Source: Paracoccaceae bacterium (lineage in GTDB: Bacteria; Pseudomonadota; Alphaproteobacteria; Rhodobacterales; Rhodobacteraceae). From it: DNA of 5,800 bases. Below the pieces are notes generated by a model. That model did no database searches and was not told the origin of the DNA. It saw only the letters and a program-made list of their open reading frames with translations. The DNA lies in assembly GCA_015487255.1 (NCBI GenBank), contig WFQA01000272.1:1-5800 (forward strand). Reading direction: 5' to 3'. Positions 1-5,375 of this stretch are shown in pieces; within the stretch, counting starts at the first letter, position 1; each line of letters opens with the position of its first letter. A program made the translations under genes and the position numbers.

Positions 1-242
1 GCTTGCAGGATGATCGCCATAAAGTTCGACATCACCACGATGGAAAGCAACATATAGCCAAAAGCCGAGCCACCCGCGATCGAGGTTGCCCAGTTACCCG
101 GGTCCATATAGCCCACGGCCACCAAGTATCCCGGCCCCAAAAAGCCACCCATGCGCCGCCAAAACTTGCCGGAATGAACCGGGATCGAGCGGTGAACCTC
201 GGAAAGCGAGGGCATCAGCCCCTTGGGATTGTGGTCAGACAT
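1..242 (-). CDS. mntH: Nramp-family divalent metal (Mn2+) transporter MntH, N-terminal part only
   Basis: Proton-coupled inner-membrane importer of Mn2+/Fe2+ of the Nramp (SLC11) family. Only the first 80 codons lie in the window; the gene continues past position 1. Reading from the ATG at 242-240, a hydrophilic N-terminus of about 30 residues is followed by the first membrane helix, which carries the diagnostic Nramp metal-binding motif DPGN at residues 47-50 within GYMDPGNWATS. The next segment, AGGSAFGYMLLSIVVMSN, begins the second helix. In this family the Asp and Asn of DPGN bind the metal directly. The start codon has only a weak AGG six bases upstream; a perfect AAGGAGG (272-266) lies 23 nt upstream, too far to be normal, and no in-frame start codon lies between. 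The gene is divergent from the ABC-F gene, and a palindrome at 280-296 is well placed to control it. Family assignment is secure; Mn2+ preference is inferred from bacterial homologues. Confidence 0.9.
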   Translation of the reverse strand, partial: MSDHNPKGLMPSLSEVHRSIPVHSGKFWRRMGGFLGPGYLVAVGYMDPGNWATSIAGGSAFGYMLLSIVVMSNFMAIILQ

Positions 243-279
243 AACAAGCCTTTTTGTCGTTTCCCCCTCCTTAATGCTT

Positions 280-296
280 TTGCAAATCATTCGCAA
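280..296. promoter_or_regulatory. Candidate Mur/Fur-type metal-responsive operator upstream of mntH
   Basis: TTGCAAATCATTCGCAA is a 17-bp palindrome in which seven of eight base pairs match around a central C. It lies 38 bp upstream of the mntH start codon. Alphaproteobacterial Mur, a manganese-responsive Fur homologue, binds TGCAAAT-type palindromes in front of sitABCD and mntH genes; the resemblance is from memory and not computed here. The position fits a repressor site overlapping the mntH promoter, for which I could not define clear -10/-35 boxes. Confidence 0.55.
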
Positions 297-312
297 GTAA
301 CGAGTTGCGCCA

Positions 313-340
313 TTGACAAAAAATTTGCAGCGCTGATACT
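313..340 (+). promoter_or_regulatory. Candidate sigma70 promoter reading toward the ABC-F gene
   Basis: A perfect -35 hexamer TTGACA (313-318) is followed after 16 bp by GATACT (335-340), a fair -10 match. This would start transcription near 347. A perfect TATAAT also occurs at 353-358 but has no good -35 at 16-18 bp, so either could serve as the -10. The intergenic region is AT-richer than the flanking genes, as expected for a promoter. No transcript evidence is available. Confidence 0.4.
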
Positions 341-356
341 TGGATCTGGAGATATA

Positions 357-440
357 ATGAATCCGGAATTCCTTATCACTGCCTCGGGTTTTTGGAGGCA
401 TTTTCGGGTTGCTCGGGGCCAGGCTGGCGTTTCAGACTAG
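357..440 (+). promoter_or_regulatory. Possible ABC-F leader: 27-codon ORF overlapping a terminator-like hairpin
   Basis: An ATG at 357, preceded by GGAG (348-351) at five bases, opens a 27-codon ORF that begins MNPEFLITASGFW and ends with TAG at 438-440, 37 bp before the ABC-F start. Inside it, TGCCTC (380-385) and GAGGCA (395-400) form a 6-bp stem with a 9-nt loop followed by TTTT (401-404), which resembles a weak intrinsic terminator. A translated leader over such a hairpin is the layout of ribosome-mediated attenuation, known for several antibiotic-responsive ABC-F genes. The ORF could equally be chance: it is in frame with a longer open stretch from upstream, and the stem is short. Confidence 0.22.
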
Positions 441-477
441 CGTTGACACCCCCCTGCCCTTGCGGCAAAAGCCCCCC

Positions 478-2334
478 ATGTTAGCGATCAAAAATATCAC
501 CTTCCGGCTTGAGGGCCGCGTGCTGCTGGAAGAAACCACAGCCATGATTCCATCTGGCCACAAGGTTGGCATTGTCGGGCGTAACGGCACCGGCAAGACC
601 ACGCTTTTCAAGCTCATTCGTGGCGAGTGGACGCTGGATGACGGTGAAATCAGCATTCCACGGGGCACCCGCATTGGCGGCGTGGCGCAAGAGGCCCCGG
701 CCAGCGATGTATCCTTGCTGGAGACCGTGCTGGAGGCGGATATCGAGCGCCATGCCCTGCTGCAGGAGGCCCAAACCGCCAGCAATGAGATGCGCATCGC
801 CGAAATCCACACCCGCCTGGCCGATATTGAAAGCCACTCGGCTGAATCCCGTGCTGCGGCCATCCTCTCCGGCCTTGGTTTTGATGCCGCCGCCCAAGCC
901 CGCCCCTGCAAGGATTTTTCCGGCGGCTGGCGCATGCGGGTGGCGCTGGCTGCGGTGTTGTTTGCCAAGCCTGATTTTTTGCTGCTTGATGAGCCGACCA
1001 ACTATCTGGACCTCGAAGGCACCATCTGGCTGGAGAATTTCCTGGTCAAATACCCCTACACGGTGCTGATCGTCAGCCATGACAAAGACCTGCTCAACCG
1101 CTCGGTCAACGCGATATTACACCTCGACCAGCAAAAGCTGACCCTTTATAGCGGCAATTACGATAATTTCGACAGCCAGCGCCGCGCCAAGCTGGAGCAG
1201 CAGGTCGCCGCCAAAAAGAAGCAGGACCGCGAGCGCGCGCATATGCAAAGCTTTGTCGACCGTTTCAAGGCCAAGGCTTCCAAGGCCAAACAGGCGCAAT
1301 CCCGCGTGAAAGCGCTGGAGCGCATGAAACCGATCGCCGCGATTGTGGGCGATAGCGTGGCCGGTTTCAATTTTCCCACCCCCGAGGCGCTTTCCCCCCC
1401 GATCGTGCGGATGGAAAACGCCTCTGTTGGCTATGACGGCAAGGTGATTTTGCGCGGGCTGGATCTGCGGATCGATCAGGATGACCGCATCGCGCTGCTC
1501 GGGGCCAACGGGCAGGGTAAATCCACCCTGTCAAAACTGATCGCCGGGCGGCTTGATATCATGGGCGGCTCGATGCACAGCTCCAACAAGCTGCGCATCG
1601 GCTATTTTGCCCAGCATCAGGTGGACGAACTTTTCCTCGACGAAACCCCGATCCAGCACCTGATGCGCGAACGCCCCGGCGAGACCCCGGCCAAAATTCG
1701 CGGGCGGCTGGCGGCAGGCGGGCTTGGGGCAGAGGCGGTCGAAACCGTGGTCGCCAAGCTTTCGGGCGGGCAGAAGGCGCGGCTTTCCATGCTGCTGGCC
1801 ACGCTTGATGCCCCGCATCTGATCATCCTAGATGAGCCAACCAACCACCTTGATATCCAGTCCCGCGAGGCGCTGGTGCAGGCCCTCACCGCTTATAATG
1901 GCGCGGTCATATTGGTCAGCCATGACAGCAGCCTTGTTGAACTGGTGGCCGACCGGCTCTGGCTGGTGAAAGACGGCGGCGTGCAGCCTTATAACGAGGA
2001 TATGGACGCCTATCGCCGCATGCTGCTCTCCGAGCGTGGCGGCGCGGTGAAAGACAGCCGCAAGGCAGAGGCGAAAAAGCCAAAGCCGGTGCGGCAGGCC
2101 CCCAAGCCCGGCGCGGGGTTGCGCGCCGAAGTGGCCAAATGCGAGGCGCGGGTCAGCAAGCTTGAGGAAATGCGCGATAATATCGACCGCCGTTTGGGCA
2201 ACAAAGCGCTTTATGAGCGCGGTGACCATGAGGAAATCGAGAAGTGGACCAAGAAGCGCAAAGAGGTGATGAAGGGGCTTGAGCGGGCCGAAAGCCTGTG
2301 GATGCAGGCGCTGGAGCGGCTGGAGCGACGGTGA
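478..2334 (+). CDS. yheS: YheS-like ABC-F family ATPase (618 aa)
   Basis: Soluble protein with two ABC ATPase domains and no membrane segments. ABC-F proteins act at the ribosome, mostly in translation factor or ribosome-rescue roles, rather than in transport. Domain 1 has Walker A GRNGTGKT (34-41), signature FSGGW (147-151), Walker B plus catalytic Glu in DEPTN (171-175, E172) and switch His 201. Domain 2 has GANGQGKST (342-350), LSGGQ (428-432), DEPTN (452-456, E453) and His 482. The linker between them (about 225-305) is highly charged and contains DRFKAKASKAKQAQSR, which closely resembles the E. coli YheS linker, as does YFAQHQ (377-382). A C-terminal coiled-coil extension (about 545-618) follows a Lys/Pro-rich spacer. 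I chose the ATG at 478 because MLAIKNITFRLEGRVLL aligns with ABC-F N-termini; the upstream TTG at 409 would add an unrelated 23-residue tail. No clear Shine-Dalgarno precedes 478. Orthology with YheS is likely, the exact cellular role is not known. Confidence 0.9.
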   Translation: MLAIKNITFRLEGRVLLEETTAMIPSGHKVGIVGRNGTGKTTLFKLIRGEWTLDDGEISIPRGTRIGGVAQEAPASDVSLLETVLEADIERHALLQEAQTASNEMRIAEIHTRLADIESHSAESRAAAILSGLGFDAAAQARPCKDFSGGWRMRVALAAVLFAKPDFLLLDEPTNYLDLEGTIWLENFLVKYPYTVLIVSHDKDLLNRSVNAILHLDQQKLTLYSGNYDNFDSQRRAKLEQQVAAKKKQDRERAHMQSFVDRFKAKASKAKQAQSRVKALERMKPIAAIVGDSVAGFNFPTPEALSPPIVRMENASVGYDGKVILRGLDLRIDQDDRIALLGANGQGKSTLSKLIAGRLDIMGGSMHSSNKLRIGYFAQHQVDELFLDETPIQHLMRERPGETPAKIRGRLAAGGLGAEAVETVVAKLSGGQKARLSMLLATLDAPHLIILDEPTNHLDIQSREALVQALTAYNGAVILVSHDSSLVELVADRLWLVKDGGVQPYNEDMDAYRRMLLSERGGAVKDSRKAEAKKPKPVRQAPKPGAGLRAEVAKCEARVSKLEEMRDNIDRRLGNKALYERGDHEEIEKWTKKRKEVMKGLERAESLWMQALERLERR

Positions 2335-2463
2335 GTGCTGGCGCGCCCCCGCCCTGTAACGAGAAGGCGGTAATTCGAGCATTGCAAAATCCAGCGCTTG
2401 CATCACGGGGCAAAATCCCTCTTAATCACACCGAAACCCACCATCGGCGCGCAAAGGGGAAAA

Positions 2464-3075
2464 ATGGAACTTGATCTCGCCATCACCGCCTTTGTGGCCA
2501 TGTTTGTGATCATCGACCCGATCGGGCTGGCCCCGCTATTTGTGGCCGTGACCCAAGGCAACAGCAAAGCCCAGCGCCGCGGCATTGCCATTCGCGCCTG
2601 TCTGGTCGGCTTTGGCATATTGCTGATTTTTGGCGTGGCGGGGGAGAGCGTGCTCTCGGTGGTTGGCATCAGCATGCCGGCCTTTCGCATTTCGGGTGGT
2701 ATATTGCTGTTTCTCACCGCCATTGAAATGCTGTTTGAAAAACGCACCCAGCGGCGCGAGAACCAGGCCGAACCGGCACCGGACCCGTCGGTCTTTCCGC
2801 TCGCCATGCCGCTGATCGCCGGGCCGGGGGCAATGACAACCATGATCCTGCTCACCGGCCAGCAGAGCGATATCGCCGGGCAGGCCATGGTTTTTGGGGT
2901 GATGACGCTGGTATTGCTGCTGGTTTTCATCATGTTTCTGGCAGGGGATTTCATCGAGCGCCTGCTTGGCCAGACCGGGATCAACCTGATCACCCGGCTG
3001 TTTGGCATGTTTCTGGCCGCGCTTTCGGTGCAATTCGTGATTGACGGTATCCGCGATATCGGGATCGGGGGCTAG
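2464..3075 (+). CDS. MarC-family (UPF0056) multi-pass inner-membrane protein
   Basis: A 203-residue, very hydrophobic protein with about six predicted membrane helices: roughly residues 5-29, 45-68, 75-91, 111-131, 141-161 and 173-196. Family hallmarks are the DPIG motif in the first helix (18-21), the IRACLVGFGILLIFG second helix, RISGGILLFLTAIEM in the third, and PLAMPLIAGPG (112-122) opening the second half; the two halves look like an internal duplication. Length matches E. coli YhgN/MarC (about 200-220 aa). MarC was once linked to multiple antibiotic resistance, but that link was withdrawn; the function of the family is unresolved, with small-molecule export only suggested. The start at 2464 was preferred to the ATG at 2398 because it begins directly before the first helix and has a purine-rich AAGGGGA (2454-2460) just upstream. 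The stop codon abuts the next gene's ATG, indicating co-translation with the protease. Confidence 0.88.
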   Translation: MELDLAITAFVAMFVIIDPIGLAPLFVAVTQGNSKAQRRGIAIRACLVGFGILLIFGVAGESVLSVVGISMPAFRISGGILLFLTAIEMLFEKRTQRRENQAEPAPDPSVFPLAMPLIAGPGAMTTMILLTGQQSDIAGQAMVFGVMTLVLLLVFIMFLAGDFIERLLGQTGINLITRLFGMFLAALSVQFVIDGIRDIGIGG

Positions 3076-3666
3076 ATGCGGGATCTGGCCGGAGATGATT
3101 ATGCGGTGCTGGCTTATCTGGTTTTGCTGCTTTTAGTGGTTGGCGGCTCGATGATCGTTTCCAGCCGCGCCCAGCTCAACAAAACCCTGCAACAGATGGT
3201 GATCTGGGGTTTGATTTTTGTCGGGGCGGTTGGTGCTTACAGTATCCGCGACCGGGTCGAGGCTTCGCTTTACCCCGAGCGGCCGATGATCTCCGAATTT
3301 GGCTCGGTGAGCTTTAACCGCGCCCGTGACGGGCATTTTTATGCCGAGGTCGAGGTGAACGGCAAGCGGGTCGAATTTGTGATCGATACCGGGGCGTCCG
3401 ATATCGTGCTCAGCCAGGCCGATGCTGAAATGCTTGGTTATCCGGTAGAGGCGCTGGTTTTCTCCGGCCGAGCCAGCACCGCTAACGGCATAGTGGAAAC
3501 AGCCCGGATCACCCTTGACAGTATCGTGCTGGGCCGGTTCAAAGACCGCGATATCCGCGCCACGGTCAATGGCGGAGAGCTGCAGACCTCGCTGCTTGGC
3601 ATGCGCTATTTAAGCCGGTTCAGCAAAATCGAGATCGCCGGCAACCGCATGACCCTGACACGCTGA
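3076..3666 (+). CDS. Membrane-anchored retropepsin-like aspartic protease (clan AA, TIGR02281 type)
   Basis: A 196-residue protein with two N-terminal membrane helices (about 9-28 and 40-57) and a single retropepsin-like domain (about 75-196). The catalytic motif FVIDTGASDIVLS places the nucleophilic Asp at 104 in DTGAS (104-108). The flap-like segment is around 128-145, and the second-half hydrophobic-Gly motif LLGMRYLSRF is at 173-182. With one DTGA motif per chain, family members must dimerise to form an active site. The basic loop between the helices (R31, K36) and acidic N-terminus suggest the catalytic domain faces the periplasm. Related alphaproteobacterial enzymes include Rickettsia APRc and, more distantly, Caulobacter PerP, which cleaves the polarity factor PodJ. 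The substrate here is unknown. Translation starts on the base after the MarC stop (TAG|ATG) with only a weak GGGGG upstream, so it is probably translationally coupled to MarC. Confidence 0.85.
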   Translation: MRDLAGDDYAVLAYLVLLLLVVGGSMIVSSRAQLNKTLQQMVIWGLIFVGAVGAYSIRDRVEASLYPERPMISEFGSVSFNRARDGHFYAEVEVNGKRVEFVIDTGASDIVLSQADAEMLGYPVEALVFSGRASTANGIVETARITLDSIVLGRFKDRDIRATVNGGELQTSLLGMRYLSRFSKIEIAGNRMTLTR

Positions 3667-3676
3667 TCTGGATCAA
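3663..3676. promoter_or_regulatory. FNR/FnrL-like binding site upstream of the universal stress gene
   Basis: CTGATCTGGATCAA differs from the FNR consensus TTGATnnnnATCAA at a single base (C for the first T). It overlaps the stop codon of the protease gene (3664-3666). For class II activation centred near -41.5, transcription would begin near 3711, and a TAGCCT (3699-3704) with the key TA...T bases falls exactly at the expected -10. This would give a leader of about 26 nt before the usp start, and suggests oxygen-limited induction of usp independent of the upstream operon. Confidence 0.6.
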
Positions 3677-3723
3677 AGCGCGGCTGATCGGTATCTGCTA
3701 GCCTGCCCCACAGGCAAACCTAT

Positions 3724-3728
3724 GGAGG
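3724..3728 (+). promoter_or_regulatory. Shine-Dalgarno that fixes the usp start
   Basis: GGAGG lies eight bases before the ATG at 3737 and overlaps the alternative in-frame ATG at 3722, so initiation at 3737 is strongly favoured. It is the best ribosome-binding site in the window. Confidence 0.8.
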
Positions 3729-3736
3729 ATGATGCA

Positions 3737-4555
3737 ATGAGCATTCAAAACATACTTGTTTCATATAATGGTGACCGGTCAGCGCAGGGTGCGCTCAAAA
3801 CCGCATTGGTGATGGCCAAGCGCTATGATGCCCATTTAACCGCGGTATTGGCCCACGGCCTGCCCAACCTGATGTATTCTTACGGCGGGCATCTGCCCCA
3901 GGCCGCAATGGACCAGCTGCGCGATGCCGACAAACAGCACCGGGAGGAAGCGGAAAAACTGTTTTGGGAAACGGTTTCCGGCTATCCGAGTGATAAAACC
4001 CACTATCTGGATGTGCATGGCGATGCCGATGAAATGCTGATGGAAGTGGCGCTTGGCTATGATCTGGTGGTAATCGGGGCTGAGGATAAAGATGCCGATT
4101 ACCCGCATATGATCGTCCACCCAGATGTGGTGGCCCGCGATAGCGGCAAGCCGGTTGTGGTGGTGCCGCTGGGCTATGATCCGGCCAATTTCAACGAAAG
4201 CGTCTTGCTGGCATGGGATGGCAAGCGCGCCGCCTCCCGCGCCATGGGGCAGGCGATCCGGTTGCTGAAGCCGGGGGCTGAGATCTCGGTTTTGACTGTG
4301 GGTTCAAAAGCCCGAAGTGAGGCCAAGGCCCTGCCCGCGATCCAAAACCTGGAGCGGCACGGATTTGCGGTAAAACTGATTGCCCGCAAGGGGAAGAAGG
4401 TGGCCAAGGTTATCCTGAATACGGCCGAGGAAGAAAATGTGGGCATGCTGGTGATGGGGGCTTACGAACACGCCAAACTGGCGCAGGACCTGTTTGGTGG
4501 GATCACCAATACGGTGCTCAAAAAGGCCACGGTTCCGGTGCTGCTGGTGCATTAA
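3737..4555 (+). CDS. Tandem-domain universal stress protein (UspA family)
   Basis: A 272-residue cytoplasmic protein made of two Usp domains. Domain 1 (about 1-147) starts IQNILVSYNGDRSAQGALKTAL and has the strands LVVIGAE (110-116) and PVVVVPLG (139-146). Domain 2 (about 153-272) starts ESVLLAWDGKRAASRAM and ends with LVMGAYEHAKLAQDLFGG (238-255) and the usual last strand VPVLLVH. The ATP-binding motif G-2X-G-9X-G-(S/T) is only partly kept: in domain 2 Glu244 replaces the second Gly and Gly255 stands where Ser/Thr is expected; domain 1 lacks it (GAEDKDADYP). The start is fixed by GGAGG (3724-3728) eight bases before the ATG at 3737; the in-frame ATG at 3722 overlaps that Shine-Dalgarno and is rejected. 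Tandem Usp proteins are often induced by starvation or anaerobiosis, in line with the FNR-like box upstream. The molecular role is not deducible from sequence alone. Confidence 0.9.
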   Translation: MSIQNILVSYNGDRSAQGALKTALVMAKRYDAHLTAVLAHGLPNLMYSYGGHLPQAAMDQLRDADKQHREEAEKLFWETVSGYPSDKTHYLDVHGDADEMLMEVALGYDLVVIGAEDKDADYPHMIVHPDVVARDSGKPVVVVPLGYDPANFNESVLLAWDGKRAASRAMGQAIRLLKPGAEISVLTVGSKARSEAKALPAIQNLERHGFAVKLIARKGKKVAKVILNTAEEENVGMLVMGAYEHAKLAQDLFGGITNTVLKKATVPVLLVH

Positions 4556-4599
4556 ACGGCTAAAGGCAAGGCCCTTCAGGGGGGAGCGCGCGTGCGCGA

Positions 4600-4616
4600 G
4601 GGGGCGGAACGCCCCC
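4600..4616. terminator. GC-rich hairpin downstream of usp, possible terminator
   Basis: GGGGGCG (4600-4606) and CGCCCCC (4610-4616) form a perfect 7-bp stem with a GAA loop, 45 bp after the usp stop codon. No T-tract follows on either strand, so it is not a classical intrinsic terminator; it could end transcription between the convergent genes or protect the 3' end of the mRNA. It may also be part of the adjoining repeat. Confidence 0.35.
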
Positions 4617-4837
4617 ATCCTTGCCGAGCGAAGCGAGGCCAGGCCCGGGCGGGAGGCGACTTTTTGCGCAGCAAAACGGCGTCCGGCCGGCGGGAGAGCA
4701 CCGGTTGGGGTTGGCGGGGTGTTTTTATCTATGGCCAACCTCTTGCCTCAGCCAAGAGTGCCTTTGCTTCGGGGAGGGCTTCTGCCATTGTATTTGTGGT
4801 TAGGGTATCGCCTACCCCCCCGCTCAGCAAAGGCACG

Positions 4838-4857
4838 GTTTTCAACAAGTTGAAAAC
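4838..4857. repeat. Perfect 20-bp palindrome (9-bp arms)
   Basis: GTTTTCAAC and GTTGAAAAC are exact reverse complements separated by AA. The AT-rich arms stand out in a GC-rich surrounding. It adjoins the right arm of the 11-bp inverted repeat (4826-4836). The two-base spacer disfavours an RNA hairpin with a full stem but suits a dimeric DNA-binding protein, or cruciform extrusion. No gene start lies nearby, so a promoter operator role is unlikely. Confidence 0.7.
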
Positions 4858-4904
4858 ACGGCTGGCCGGCGGCGGTGGCCTCGCTTCGCTCGGCGGTCTT
4901 GCGG

Positions 4905-5375
4905 TCAGCCCTCGCTCTGCCCGTCTGATTTGGCTTTTTGCACCCAAGACCCGTTTTTCTGCGCCCAGTAGACCGCTGGAATTTTGGCGGAGACAACGAT
5001 TTGCCAGTCTTGCCGCGCGCGGGTCACTGCTGCCCCGTCTGCCCCGTCAAAGAACAGGGTGACCAGATCAAAGCCCAACATTCGCTCGGGGGTGGCGCGG
5101 GCACCGTCGATCAGCATCAGCACCCCGGCGTTGTTTTGATTATCTGCCGTGGTCGTTAGCCAGATCGGTTGCTCTCCCCCCTGCCCTTCCAGCCTGTGGG
5201 GCAGAAAGCTGTCTTCCGGAGTGGTCCAGAGCCGGGTATCCAAAAACCGCAGCCGCGCCTCATCTCCGCCTTGCACCAGCACCCGCCAGCCACGCTCGAG
5301 CGATTTTTGCAGCAACCCCGGCAGGGCTTCCTCCAGTGGAGACTGGGTCAGGTGATAAAAGCGAACCTCGGTCAT
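4905..5375 (-). CDS. holC: DNA polymerase III chi subunit
   Basis: Chi is the clamp-loader accessory subunit that links the replisome to single-stranded DNA-binding protein. The 156-residue sequence starts MTEVRFYHL and follows the family pattern: LLQKSLERGWRVLVQ (21-35), the LDTRLWTTPEDSFLPH segment (45-60) with the invariant Leu-Trp and Phe-Leu-Pro-His, PIWLT (70-74), a NAGVLMLIDG strand (82-91), LVTLFFDG (104-111) and YWAQKNGSWVQKA (136-148). E. coli HolC is 147 aa. The last eight residues, KSDGQSEG, extend beyond the usual WVQKA end and their DNA runs into the repeat region. The ATG directly follows the pepA stop codon (TAG|ATG), with only GAGAG upstream, so expression is probably coupled to pepA; pepA-holC linkage is conserved in many proteobacteria. 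Confidence 0.9.
   Translation of the reverse strand: MTEVRFYHLTQSPLEEALPGLLQKSLERGWRVLVQGGDEARLRFLDTRLWTTPEDSFLPHRLEGQGGEQPIWLTTTADNQNNAGVLMLIDGARATPERMLGFDLVTLFFDGADGAAVTRARQDWQIVVSAKIPAVYWAQKNGSWVQKAKSDGQSEG

Larger units (their letters stand above)
4556..4904. repeat. Intergenic palindrome-rich repeat region between convergent usp and holC
   Basis: About 350 bp without a credible gene; short frames here translate to low-complexity Arg/Pro/Ala-rich peptides typical of repeats. The most striking structure is a perfect 19-bp inverted pair: GCCGAGCGAAGCGAGGCCA (4623-4641) and its exact reverse complement at 4876-4894, spanning 272 bp. Nested inside are TTTTGC-gca-GCAAAA (4662-4676), the palindrome CCGGCCGG (4683-4690), GGTTGGC/GCCAACC (4709-4715/4734-4740), GTGCCTTTGCT/AGCAAAGGCAC (4758-4768/4826-4836) and a perfect 20-bp palindrome (4838-4857). 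This could be a REP/BIME-type repeat or a MITE-like non-autonomous element. I see no target-site duplication next to the 19-bp arms and no transposase. GAGCGAAGCGAGG-type repeats are, from memory, common in Rhodobacteraceae intergenic regions. Confidence 0.6.

Noticed and set aside
3..356. Plus-strand open frame over the start of mntH
   Set aside because: It is antisense to a clear Nramp coding region, and its His/Arg-rich translation matches no protein family I know. Only its last 27 codons are kept, as a speculative leader.
409..477. TTG-initiated N-terminal extension of the ABC-F protein (23 residues)
   Set aside because: The extension has no family similarity and no Shine-Dalgarno; the sequence from the ATG at 478 begins exactly as ABC-F proteins do.
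1828..2406. Long minus-strand open frames antisense to yheS
   Set aside because: They are shadows of the high-G+C coding frame; motif conservation lies on the plus-strand frame.
2382..2426. Promoter-like TTGCAT-N17-CTTAAT and a direct repeat GCAAAATCC (2384-2392, 2410-2418) before marC
   Set aside because: The hexamers match poorly (3/6 and 4/6) and a single 9-bp direct repeat can arise by chance. A marC promoter probably lies in this 129-bp gap, but I cannot place it.
2398..2463. 22-residue upstream extension of MarC from the ATG at 2398
   Set aside because: MarC proteins start immediately before the first helix; the extension is hydrophilic and lacks a ribosome-binding site, while 2464 has a purine-rich one.
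4600..4900. CRISPR array or attachment site in the repeat-rich gap
   Set aside because: The repeats are inverted and nested rather than regularly spaced direct repeats, and there are no cas, integrase or tRNA genes nearby.
4592..5062. Plus-strand open frames across the usp-holC gap and antisense to holC
   Set aside because: Arg/Pro/Gly-rich, low-complexity translations with no recognisable domain; the right part overlaps the well supported holC on the other strand.
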